This document shows, piece by piece, positions 1-8,386 of a stretch of DNA of 64,000 nt (positions are counted from its first letter, which is position 1; each line of letters starts with the position of its first letter). The translations under genes and the position numbers were made by a program. The notes beneath the pieces were generated by a model. The model had not been told where the DNA came from, ran no database searches, and saw nothing but the letters and a program-made list of their open reading frames with translations. The stretch lies in NCBI GenBank assembly GCA_046582185.1, contig JAYGEX010000007.1:74106-138105 (forward strand), written 5' to 3'. Source of the stretch: GCA-002726655 sp046582185 (GTDB taxonomy: Bacteria; Pseudomonadota; Gammaproteobacteria; Pseudomonadales; Azotimanducaceae).

Positions 1-1534
1 ATAAGCCCTGGGTATTGATATTCTGAAAGTCCTTTCCCCGCTTAATGCAGATGGGTGAAGAAGTTCGCGTTTCAATGCCCGTGAGTATTGCATCCTTCAT
101 GGAGAATCCTTTGATCTGCTTTTCAAATTCAGGGATGGCTTCCCGAATGGCATCGATAGCGTACTCAGGTAAGGCACTGGATAAGTCGCAAAGCTTGATG
201 CCCGGTTGATAAGAAGGTTTTACGCTGCCGAGTTTGGAGGACGGCTTGCCTGCCAGAAAATCTCCCACCAGTTGCGCCGGTGCCTTGTAGTCTGAGCCGC
301 CCAATTGATATGCGAGGATTTCAAGATCTTGTTGAAGCTCAATCCCGGCGAAGACATGGTCTGGAAAATCTTCTCTGGGTGATATACCCACAACGATAGC
401 GGAGTTTGCGTTCCGTTCGTTACGGGAATACTGCGACATACCATTTGTTACCAGTTTGCCTTCTTCCGATGCCGCAGCGACAACCGTGCCGCCGGGGCAC
501 ATGCAAAAGCTATAGACGCTGCGACCATTTTCACAATGGTGCACCAGCTTGTAATCTGCAGCGCCCAGAATTGGGTGGCCTGCTTGAGCGCCAAATTGTG
601 CCTGATCGACGATGGACTGTGGGTGCTCGATTCTGAATCCTATTGAGAACGGCTTGGCCTCAATGTAGATGCCCTGATCCAGTAACATGTTAAATGTGTC
701 CCGGGCGCTGTGGCCTATGGCAAGAATAATGTGCCGGGATTGCAGGGTCTCTCCTGTCGACAGGGTCAAACCTGTCACCTGGCCCATCACGTCTTCCCCG
801 GCTTGCCTGTGAATGGTTTCGACCTTGCTGCCGAAGCGAATCTCTCCGCCCAGGCGAATAATTTCCGCACGCATGCTCTCCACCATGGTCACCAGTTTGA
901 AGGTACCAATATGCGGCTTGCTGACCATCAGGATCTCTTCCGGCGCCCCGGCGATGACAAACTCCTTGAGGACTTTTCTGCCCAGGTGTCGTTTGTCTTT
1001 TATTTGAGTGTGCAGCTTACCGTCGGAAAAGGTCCCCGCACCGCCTTCGCCAAACTGAACATTGGATTCTGTATGCAAGTTACTGTTACGCCAGAAGTCC
1101 CATGTATCTTTTGTACGTCTCCTGACGTCTTGGCCCCTCTCCAGTACGATGGGCTTTAAACCCATCTGTGCAAGCAACAATGCTGCCAGTATTCCGCAAG
1201 GACCAAATCCGACGACGATGGGTTGCTGCTGCTCTTCTGTTGGGAAGCTGGCAGGTGCGTTTGCGACGAATAGATAGTTTGTATCAGGACTTTTCCTGAC
1301 GTTTGAATTTTCGCCGAAGCGGGCTAATACTTCGCTTTCAATTGCCTCCGGGAGCTTGATGTCCAATTGATAGATTAGATGGATATTATTCCTGCGGCGT
1401 GCATCGTAGCTGCGCTTGAAGATGGTGAAATCCAGTAGATCTCCGGATTCAATATTCAATTTTTCGAGAATTGCGGCCGGCAATGCATCACTTTCGTGAT
1501 CCAGCGGCAGTTTGATTTGATTGAGCCTTAACAT
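1..1534 (-). CDS. FAD-dependent dehydrogenase (COG2509-like), C-terminus beyond the window
   Basis: Reading from an ATG at 1534 toward position 1 the frame stays open for about 511 codons without a stop, so the gene runs off the left edge. The N-terminal 90 residues are a small lead domain, followed by a dinucleotide-binding motif (VVGFGPCG) and the signature QFGEGGAGTFSDGKLHT, typical of the uncharacterised FAD-dependent dehydrogenase family. The last visible stretch (ETRTSSPI, then INTQGL) normally lies about 30 residues before the end of the family, so little is missing. The reaction is unknown. It follows another flavoprotein gene on the same strand after about 140 bp and may be co-transcribed with it. 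Confidence 0.85.
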   Translation of the reverse strand, partial: MLRLNQIKLPLDHESDALPAAILEKLNIESGDLLDFTIFKRSYDARRRNNIHLIYQLDIKLPEAIESEVLARFGENSNVRKSPDTNYLFVANAPASFPTEEQQQPIVVGFGPCGILAALLLAQMGLKPIVLERGQDVRRRTKDTWDFWRNSNLHTESNVQFGEGGAGTFSDGKLHTQIKDKRHLGRKVLKEFVIAGAPEEILMVSKPHIGTFKLVTMVESMRAEIIRLGGEIRFGSKVETIHRQAGEDVMGQVTGLTLSTGETLQSRHIILAIGHSARDTFNMLLDQGIYIEAKPFSIGFRIEHPQSIVDQAQFGAQAGHPILGAADYKLVHHCENGRSVYSFCMCPGGTVVAAASEEGKLVTNGMSQYSRNERNANSAIVVGISPREDFPDHVFAGIELQQDLEILAYQLGGSDYKAPAQLVGDFLAGKPSSKLGSVKPSYQPGIKLCDLSSALPEYAIDAIREAIPEFEKQIKGFSMKDAILTGIETRTSSPICIKRGKDFQNINTQGL

Positions 1535-1675
1535 AATGAACCTTGACTGACGATATTCTTAAGAGATGAGTCGTTGTGCTTTTGATTGTGCTTATTTACG
1601 CCTGCGAATTTCACGCAATGGAATAGAAGTATCATTTATACGAACAGCCTTGAGCTTATACCAACAGCCTTGAGC

Positions 1676-2893
1676 CTATACAAACAGCCCGGCGCTGTAA
1701 CCGGAACTCCATGCCCATTGAAAATTAAAGCCGCCGAGGTGACCGCTAACATCCAGCACTTCGCCAATAATATACAGCCCTGGCTGATCTTTGACTTCCA
1801 TTGTCTTGGAGCTGACGGAATTTGTATCTACGCCGCCAAGAGTGACTTCCGCCGTGCGATAGCCTTCTGTGGCAGAGGGCTTTAATTGCCATTGATTAAT
1901 CAGCCTGCCAATTCGAATGAGCTCTTTGTCCAAAAAATCTGCAACCCGTATTTCTGATTGTTCGGGCCACCACAAGCTTTCCAATTCGGCCGCAAGCGCC
2001 TTTGATAGATTTTGCGCCACTAAATTCTTCAAAAAGATTTTTCCCTGCTGGGCTTTGGCTTGCAGAAGCCAGGCAGTGGCTTCGATATCCGGCAGCAAGT
2101 CGATAGTAATTTCATCTCCCTGATGCCAATAGTTGGAGATTTGCAAGATAACCGGGCCACTTAAGCCCCTGTGCGTAAACAGTAATTGTTCAGTAAAACT
2201 CTGGCCATTGCATTGAACTGATACTTCCAGGGAAAGCCCTGACAGGCGATCAAACAGCGCTTTATTTTCATCTGTGAACATAAATGGGACGAGTCCGGCT
2301 CGTTTTTCAGTGACAGTAAGGTCGAATTGCGAAGCGATTTCATACCCGAGGCCGCTGCCGCCAAGTGTGGGGATGGAAAGGCCACCGGTTGCCACAACCA
2401 GAGAATCGCAGCTGAGTAAGGATGTTGATTGCCGCTGCTGCAAGGTCATCTGGTAAGTATTGCCAGTATCTGCGACGCCGATGTTGCTGACGTCGCAATT
2501 GGCCTTGATGGTAACGCCAGCGTGTTCGCACTCCCTGAGAAGCATATTCAGAATGTTCTTGGCTGAATCAATGCAGAACAGCTGACTGTGCTTACGTTGT
2601 TCATAGTCAATGCCATAACTTTCCACCAGGTTGATGAAATCCCATTGGCTATAGCGATTTAAGGCAGCCTTGCAAAAATGTCTGTTGCCCGAAATAAAAT
2701 TATCTGCATCCACAACCTGATTGGTGAAGTTGCAGCGCCCGCCTCCCGACATTAATATTTTCTTACCTATCTTGTTGGATTTTTCGAGCAGTAGTACTCG
2801 CCGTTCGCGCTTGCCTGCCGTCAGGGCGCAAAACAAACCGGCTGCGCCAGCACCCAGAATAATAACATCGTAATGAGTAGGCTTTGGGCTCAA
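1676..2893 (-). CDS. NAD(P)/FAD-dependent oxidoreductase, YhiN/HI0933 (BaiN-like) family
   Basis: 405 residues, the usual length of the family. An N-terminal FAD-binding Rossmann motif (GAGAAG, residues 14-19) is followed by the family signature SGGGRCNFTN around residues 49-58, and the C-terminus has the expected GEVLDVSGHLGGFNFQWAWSSG block that closes the FAD site. Members are annotated as aminoacetone oxidase-like or BaiN-like flavoproteins, but the physiological substrate is generally unknown. The start is a TTG that overlaps the stop of the upstream isomerase gene (TTGA), implying translational coupling in a three-gene operon beginning at 3917. Confidence 0.88.
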   Translation of the reverse strand: MSPKPTHYDVIILGAGAAGLFCALTAGKRERRVLLLEKSNKIGKKILMSGGGRCNFTNQVVDADNFISGNRHFCKAALNRYSQWDFINLVESYGIDYEQRKHSQLFCIDSAKNILNMLLRECEHAGVTIKANCDVSNIGVADTGNTYQMTLQQRQSTSLLSCDSLVVATGGLSIPTLGGSGLGYEIASQFDLTVTEKRAGLVPFMFTDENKALFDRLSGLSLEVSVQCNGQSFTEQLLFTHRGLSGPVILQISNYWHQGDEITIDLLPDIEATAWLLQAKAQQGKIFLKNLVAQNLSKALAAELESLWWPEQSEIRVADFLDKELIRIGRLINQWQLKPSATEGYRTAEVTLGGVDTNSVSSKTMEVKDQPGLYIIGEVLDVSGHLGGFNFQWAWSSGYSAGLFV

Positions 2894-3639
2894 AGAGATC
2901 TTAAGTAAGTGATGCTCTGCTCGACAGCTTCAAACATGTCAGTGTCGCATCGATCAAGTTCCACGATATGCCATATTGCCTGACTGGCTGCCAATATGGC
3001 AGGGATGTCCATGATACCGTTGCCAAGCGCAACCATACTTGAGTCCGGATCGTCTGCAGGGCCATCCTTGATATGTAACAGGCGGGCTCGTTCGCTAAAT
3101 TCGGCCACCAGTTTGGCGGGGTCACTGCCACCTGTTTGCGCCCAATAAGTGTCCAACTCGGCGTATATCGTCGGCTCTAGTTGTTCGAACAGACTGATAT
3201 AGGCGGGTTCTCCATCGATCTTTGATGTGAACTCGAACCAGTGGTTATGGTAGGAGAGTGTGCATCCTCGTTCCCTTACCTCAAGGTTAAAAGCATTAAG
3301 CTGTTCGGCGGTTTCTGCTACAGCGTCAGCGCTAGCGAATTGCTCAGGTGGCAGAAAAGCCACAATAAGGTCGGTATTGCCGAGGCCCGCTTGTGAATCG
3401 AGTAATTTCTGTGTTTCCCCAGGGTCCGGTAAATGTATATGGCTGCCGGATACGCTCATGCCCTTGTCGGTGACGAGCTGCATAAAGGCGGTTGAATTCA
3501 GCCGGCCGAATCCTGCGGCTTCTACAGCATCATATCCGGCCTTTGCCAGGCGATCGATTACATGCTCCAGGTCTGCAGCTGCCTCGACGCGAAGTGAATA
3601 CAGCTGTATGGAAATTCCTTCAAGTCTGGTGTCAGTCAT
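2890..3639 (-). CDS. Sugar phosphate isomerase/epimerase (AP endonuclease 2-like TIM barrel)
   Basis: 249 residues. The sequence fits the xylose-isomerase-like TIM barrel: GISIQLYSLR at the start, SYHNHWFEF in the middle, AELDTYWAQTGG and LLHIKDG near the C-terminal half. These carry the Glu/His/Asp residues that ligate the divalent metal in the family. The substrate cannot be read from sequence; it resembles the isomerase at 46534..47307 (shared YHNH, ELDT and LHLKD-type motifs), which belongs to a sugar cluster. Start and stop overlap the neighbours by 4 bp (ATGA with the ferredoxin gene), so it is the middle gene of an operon. Confidence 0.85.
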   Translation of the reverse strand: MTDTRLEGISIQLYSLRVEAAADLEHVIDRLAKAGYDAVEAAGFGRLNSTAFMQLVTDKGMSVSGSHIHLPDPGETQKLLDSQAGLGNTDLIVAFLPPEQFASADAVAETAEQLNAFNLEVRERGCTLSYHNHWFEFTSKIDGEPAYISLFEQLEPTIYAELDTYWAQTGGSDPAKLVAEFSERARLLHIKDGPADDPDSSMVALGNGIMDIPAILAASQAIWHIVELDRCDTDMFEAVEQSITYLRSL

Positions 3640-3917
3640 ATTGTCTTGTTTTTCATATTCGTCTGGTCTGTGATTTCGTTCATTAAGGTATCCAGTTTAT
3701 CTTCATTTGCTTCATGGATGAACGGGCCGCCCAATAGCCTGACATTAGGTCCTTTCGGACAGTGTCCGAGACATACGGTTCGCTCAATTTCTACGTCCAG
3801 GTTCCTGGCGAGAATTTCCTTTTCCAGATACGCAGCCAATTCCTTGCTGCCCCTGAATGCACATGAGGGTTGCGTGGTCTGAGGCCGGAAGTTTGTGCAA
3901 ATTATAATTTTCTGCAT
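3636..3917 (-). CDS. Small thioredoxin-fold [2Fe-2S] ferredoxin-like protein
   Basis: 93 residues. Cysteines at 7, 19, 49 and 53 are arranged C-x11-C ... CLGHC with a PKGPNV loop after them, the pattern of the thioredoxin-like [2Fe-2S] ferredoxins. Such proteins pass electrons in the cytoplasm; the partner is not known. Being first in a tightly overlapping operon with an isomerase and a flavoprotein, it may supply electrons to the flavoprotein at 1676..2893. That is inference. There is no signal peptide. Confidence 0.82.
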   Translation of the reverse strand: MQKIIICTNFRPQTTQPSCAFRGSKELAAYLEKEILARNLDVEIERTVCLGHCPKGPNVRLLGGPFIHEANEDKLDTLMNEITDQTNMKNKTI

Positions 3918-4637
3918 GCTTAAAGGATGATCTTGTTCTGGTCAGGCAGCGGTATTTCCAAGGGGGGGCGAAATATAGCATTATTGCATCTTTCCGAGAA
4001 CTGTTGAGAGAGAACTACATCTGGGAATCTAGGTTATTCGGAAGAAATGAATATTGCCATTGCTTATGTCGTTCCAGTCTGGACATGTTTCATTCCTGCT
4101 AATGAATGAGCGGGAAACCCTGAAGATTTTACCAATCGCCTTGGCCCTGAGCTATGCGCTTATTCAGGTAAAGTGTTGGTGGTTGATCATTTTATTGTTG
4201 GCGATCAGAAATTTTATCTTTCGCAGAACGTTTATTGTTTCAAAAATCATTCTGAACCCTGGTTAGAAATTCAACTATCGAGATAACTGTAGCAATCCTG
4301 ACGAATTCTTCGCCACGTTAATACCAGTTAACAGGATAACGATCCAATTCTACGGACAGAAAATTTGAACGGACTGCCAACGAATGAACCCATAATATTC
4401 TGTCCTCTAAGCACTCAAAAGAAGACAATATGGCTTCAAAAACGTTCAAGCAAAACCTTCCGCAATGTGCCCAAAAGAGACATCAGTGTTGCAATTCAAA
4501 CTTAAACCTAAGCTCCATGATTCTTTAGCTTACCTAGCCGCGGGCCCCGTTTCACCTTGGTCAGAAAGCTCCATAGTAAAGCTGAACATTTTTGGCGTGA
4601 GCTTTCTTGAAGTGCTCAACTATTAGCTGAGCGATGA
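3918..4637. other. 720-bp stretch without a recognisable gene
   Basis: Only short open frames occur here (the longest is 70 codons on the plus strand at 4054..4266, hydrophobic and without a convincing ribosome binding site). The sequence is AT-richer than its flanks. I see no RNA gene, clear inverted repeat or IS end. It lies beside the truncated TPR gene and the IS91 remnant, so it is probably decayed sequence. Confidence 0.5.
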
Positions 4638-5324
4638 CTACAAATTGATCGCCTCAGCATCCGGGAACAGCTGCGGTAGTTCCCTTCGGATATCTTCGAG
4701 TATCTTCCTATTATTGGCTTCCATGCGGCTGATGACGTTGATAAATCCGACATCATTATTGATATCTGAATACACACCAAAAGGATCACCGATCAAGTAG
4801 TAACTGTGCAATAGATAGGTTTCTGTATGACCGATATCAAGAAGCACGTTTAGATGATCGATCGACTCAACCTTCCGGCCCAATCCGGTAGCTGCAATAG
4901 CCATCTGCAAGTGTGCTTGATTGTTAGCACCACCAGGTAGATTCTCGTGGTAGTCAATAACTGCCTGATAATATCTGTCCGCATCACCATCATGGCCCTC
5001 AAGTCTCGAGTGCATCCCGGCACGCAGAAAATTCCAGAAGCTCCATAGCCTCACCAGGTGTTTACCTTCAGGGGAGTTGTTCTCTATATAATTAACATTC
5101 AAGACCAGTGCTTCCTGATTGTATTTCCGAAAGGCCACAGAATCTTCATTATCCCATGCTTCTTTGGCACGACGCAGCGGTACATAACCCTCCCACCGTT
5201 GCGCCAGGTTATTGTTAGGTGCTCTGGCAACCCAGCCTTCGATATATTTGATGTAATCTTCCAGCCTGTCATCAGCATATAGCAGTTCAGCGCGGCGCCA
5301 ATTTACCTGTGTGTAGACAGGCAT
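4638..5324 (-). pseudogene. C-terminal part of a TPR-repeat protein (signalling/regulatory type)
   Basis: 228 residues of helical, TPR-like sequence. It ends with a pattern (YLIGDPFGVYSDINNDVGF, then RMEANNRKILEDIRREL) that closes the C-terminal TPR array of bacterial adenylate-cyclase-like and CadC-like regulators. Those proteins are normally several hundred residues longer and carry an N-terminal catalytic or DNA-binding domain, which is absent. The open frame begins less than 150 bp from an IS91 transposase remnant on the other strand, so truncation by that element is a reasonable inference. It could instead be a short intact TPR protein. Confidence 0.55.
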
Positions 5325-5456
5325 CTAATATTGACCCTCGTATGCCATTACCACTGAACCTATAGTTATTATAAGTTCCTCATTTCGTTGATAAAAATTG
5401 TTTCGGGGCGGGTCAAATTTAAACGCCTAGGTGGATTAATTTTGCATGCCAATTGA

Positions 5457-5942
5457 CATCAAGCGAGTACGGCGGATATTAAATTGCCACGGTTCATTCA
5501 GGCAGATTTTGAGCAATACTTACGCTGTGGGCTTCTCGAACATGGCTTTGTCCGCGTCAAGTGTGATGGTTGTCGCCATGAACACCTGGTTGCCTTCTCC
5601 TACAAGAAACGTGGCATTTGTCCATCTTGCGGCGCCAGGTGCATGGTCGAGACTTCAGTACACCTGATCGACAATGTGTTCCCCGATGTTCCCATTCGGC
5701 AATGGGTGTTGACGTTCCCCTGGCCACTCCGATTATTGTTTGCACGCCAACCAAACGTGTTGAGCCAATGCCTGGCAGTCATTAACCCTGCGCTGGAAAT
5801 GCAATTAATCCAGCGCGCTGGGCTTTCTCGGCGAGAGCATCAGCCTAAGTCGGTTTACCCACCGACACGAACGGCAAATATCACGATATTCATAAAGAGC
5901 CGAGATTTCTCGCTTTGGCAACACGTGCGCAAGCGTATGTGA
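5457..5942 (+). pseudogene. IS91-family transposase remnant (N-terminal zinc-binding part)
   Basis: The frame reads LPRFIQADFEQYLRCG, then GFVRVKCDGC, KKRGICPSCGARCM and FPDVPIRQWVLTFPWPLR. This is the zinc-binding N-terminal region of IS91/ISCR-type Y1 transposases with the paired CxxC cysteines. A TGA at 5454 closes the frame upstream and similarity stops near 5830, well before the catalytic tyrosine region, so the gene is only a fragment of a roughly 400-residue protein. From about 5830 to 6031 unrelated short frames follow, including one reading EPRFLALATRAQAYVKLARN that ends at a TAA at 6029; I do not recognise it. Confidence 0.8.
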
Positions 5943-6127
5943 AGCTTGCTCGCAATCACCTCCACCAAGATATGCCAGAATTATTTTCGGAACTCAAGGT
6001 AGCTACTGACAGAGACGACATGGTGCAGTAACAGTGACTCGTCCACAAACAGATACAGTGGGCGGCACACCGCCAGCCGCAGTTAGCGACTGGTATTCGG
6101 TGTGTGCCCGTGTCTGTTTCCCGAGTT

Positions 6128-7333
6128 TTAGCTGGCCTCAGCGAGCGCATTTTCCGCTGTGCGTTTGTTCATGTAGAGCGACACCGCGATATAGAGGACC
6201 AGCGCAACGAGCGCCATGCTACCACTAACAACAAACATAAGTGGATAACCCAAGCCGGCACCGACAATCGATGCGGCGATGTTGGGGCCGATGAATTGTC
6301 CAAATCCCTGCACGCTGGGCAATAGGGCAACCAAAGTCCCACTGCGGTCCATATGCGCGATCATCGATGCCTGATAAACATCAACAAATGTCCATAGGGT
6401 CATAAATCCAAATAGGCTTATAGCAAGATTGATATCGTTTATGCCTAAAGCAAGCATGGCAACTATTGCTGCCATTACGATTAGCGAAAAGAACAGTGGT
6501 TTAAAGAGTCCATAGCGCGTACAGACATATGCAATCAGACAACCAACTATGCCCAGGAACGAAGACCAGGTCAGAACGGTACCCGACCATTCCTGAGATA
6601 CACCATCGGCCAGGGCCGCCAGCTCAATATAGGTAAAATATCCGCCTATATTAATATAGGTAAAACAGATAGCCGTCAGGCAAAGCCATGGCATGATTTT
6701 CGGCACACGCCAATTCTCGTGAATCATTTGGTGTTTTTCCTGCTCGGCGAGCTGTTCCTTACCAAGTGGCCTTGCGGGCATCCAGAAGACAATGACGGCA
6801 CAAAGAGCGCCCAGTATCATAAAAAACAGATAGATCTCGTTCATGGTCAGTTGCGGCAGATAATTCAACTCTAGTGCCGTGGAGAAAGCGAATCCGACGA
6901 GCTCCAGGTTATAGGCAGTTGTGGGATTTGTAGTACCTCCCAAAGTCACCACAGCAACGGCCGTAAAAATACCGCTTCCCACTCCCGCTAAGACGCGCAG
7001 CATTAAAACCGCATCATAATCTGTATAGACCATGCACAAGGCGTTGGCGACAATGGACAATGCCACGCCAATAAAGACCAGGTGCCGACGATTCATTCGA
7101 GCAACGAGCAACGCTACTATGATAGCGCCAAGTGACAAGCCGCCCAGATCAGCGCCCCAAATGCGCCCGACTTGTTCCTCGGTGAAACCTACCTTGTGCA
7201 CCAGGGCGGTGCTCAGTACGGGAACACTCACCATCACGGTATATCCAACCAGGGCCATAAATATAGCGGCGCCTATAGACCGCCAATCATCGAACGGGTT
7301 GGCAAAGTCCTTGGTTACTGCAGTGTTGACCAT
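6128..7333 (-). CDS. MFS transporter
   Basis: 401 residues with about twelve hydrophobic segments and the MFS loop motif between helices 2 and 3 (ADLGGLSLGAIIVALLVARMNRRH). The cytoplasmic middle loop (residues about 195-220, rich in E, K and Q) separates two six-helix halves. Substrate unknown. A good ribosome binding site (AGAGAGGATC) precedes the ATG. It stands alone between the IS91 remnant and a divergent glutathione transferase gene, with about 210 bp of shared upstream sequence. Confidence 0.87.
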   Translation of the reverse strand: MVNTAVTKDFANPFDDWRSIGAAIFMALVGYTVMVSVPVLSTALVHKVGFTEEQVGRIWGADLGGLSLGAIIVALLVARMNRRHLVFIGVALSIVANALCMVYTDYDAVLMLRVLAGVGSGIFTAVAVVTLGGTTNPTTAYNLELVGFAFSTALELNYLPQLTMNEIYLFFMILGALCAVIVFWMPARPLGKEQLAEQEKHQMIHENWRVPKIMPWLCLTAICFTYINIGGYFTYIELAALADGVSQEWSGTVLTWSSFLGIVGCLIAYVCTRYGLFKPLFFSLIVMAAIVAMLALGINDINLAISLFGFMTLWTFVDVYQASMIAHMDRSGTLVALLPSVQGFGQFIGPNIAASIVGAGLGYPLMFVVSGSMALVALVLYIAVSLYMNKRTAENALAEAS

Positions 7334-7542
7334 GTTAGATCCTCTCTAATGGATTCTTAAAATACACTCGCCTGTCACTGCGCATATGTTAGCCGCTTGA
7401 ATAGTTTAATATCTTCCTTAAAGGTAGGCTGGAGTTGATTTAGTTTCTCAAGTGTCACCCAGCTAGCTTCGCTTCGGCTGTGATTCCGATTGTCGTCAAT
7501 GTACTATGCGCCTCTACTTTAGCAATCTCTCAGGAATAAATA

Positions 7543-8163
7543 ATGCTGAAATTATACGGTTTTACCGTCAGCAACTACTTCAATATGGCGAAAATGGCCT
7601 TGATCGAAACAGGTATTGAATATGAATTTGTCAATATACAAGGTAGTCAGGAAGAGGCTTGGCTAACAAAAAGTCCCATGGGCAAAGTGCCCTGCATCGA
7701 GACAGACCAAGGATTTTTGAGTGAAACCAATGTCATTTTTGATTATCTCGATGAAATTGGTGATGGCCCCTCCCTGCTCCCTGGCACTGCATACAACAAG
7801 GCAAAAGTTAGGGAGCTCATCAAGGAAATTGAGCTGTATATCGAGCTGCCTGCCCGGACCTGCTTTGCTGAAGCATTTTTTAAGGGATCTGTGAGTGATG
7901 AAACGAAACAAACAGCACGGGCAAACCTGATCAAGGGCGTCGCCTGCCTGAAGCGGAACGGCAAGTTCGCACCCTATGTCGCTGGTGACACATTTACCTA
8001 CGCTGACATCATGTTTATGTATTCAGTAAACCTGGCACGTGCCTGTGGCAAGCGGGTGCTGGATATCGATATAACGGAAGATTTCCCGGAAGCGAAATCA
8101 CTGCTCCAATTGTTAGCCGATCGGGAATCAGCGAAGCAGATTGCGGCTGACCAGAAGGCCTAG
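7543..8163 (+). CDS. Glutathione S-transferase family protein
   Basis: 206 residues with an N-terminal thioredoxin-fold domain (1-78) and a helical C-terminal domain. The cis-proline (V49-P50) and the glutathione-binding E61-T62 pair are present, and the helix-capping segment GDTFTYADIMFMY in the C-terminal domain matches GSTs. The likely role is conjugation or isomerisation with glutathione in the cytoplasm. An AGGA Shine-Dalgarno lies 8 bases before the ATG. It is divergent from the MFS gene and may share a promoter region with it. Confidence 0.87.
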   Translation: MLKLYGFTVSNYFNMAKMALIETGIEYEFVNIQGSQEEAWLTKSPMGKVPCIETDQGFLSETNVIFDYLDEIGDGPSLLPGTAYNKAKVRELIKEIELYIELPARTCFAEAFFKGSVSDETKQTARANLIKGVACLKRNGKFAPYVAGDTFTYADIMFMYSVNLARACGKRVLDIDITEDFPEAKSLLQLLADRESAKQIAADQKA

Positions 8164-8386
8164 GAGCCTGGCAGAGAATCGATCTGATATACCCCGCCAT
8201 CCTGGGTGAATATGCGAACACATGGGCAAGTTGATCTTGCAAAGGGCATGGATTATTCGAGTGCGGTGAGATCGATCTTATGCCTCGTCTTGCGGGCTCA
8301 ATGACAGTTACCTACGACATCACCAACACTATTGCTGAGACCAGGGGTCGTGTACCTCGATCAACGATTGGCGCAAGCAGGTTTTT

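Noticed and set aside
4054..4266. 70-codon plus-strand frame as a gene
   Set aside because: No good ribosome binding site, no recognisable domain, and it sits in decayed AT-rich sequence.
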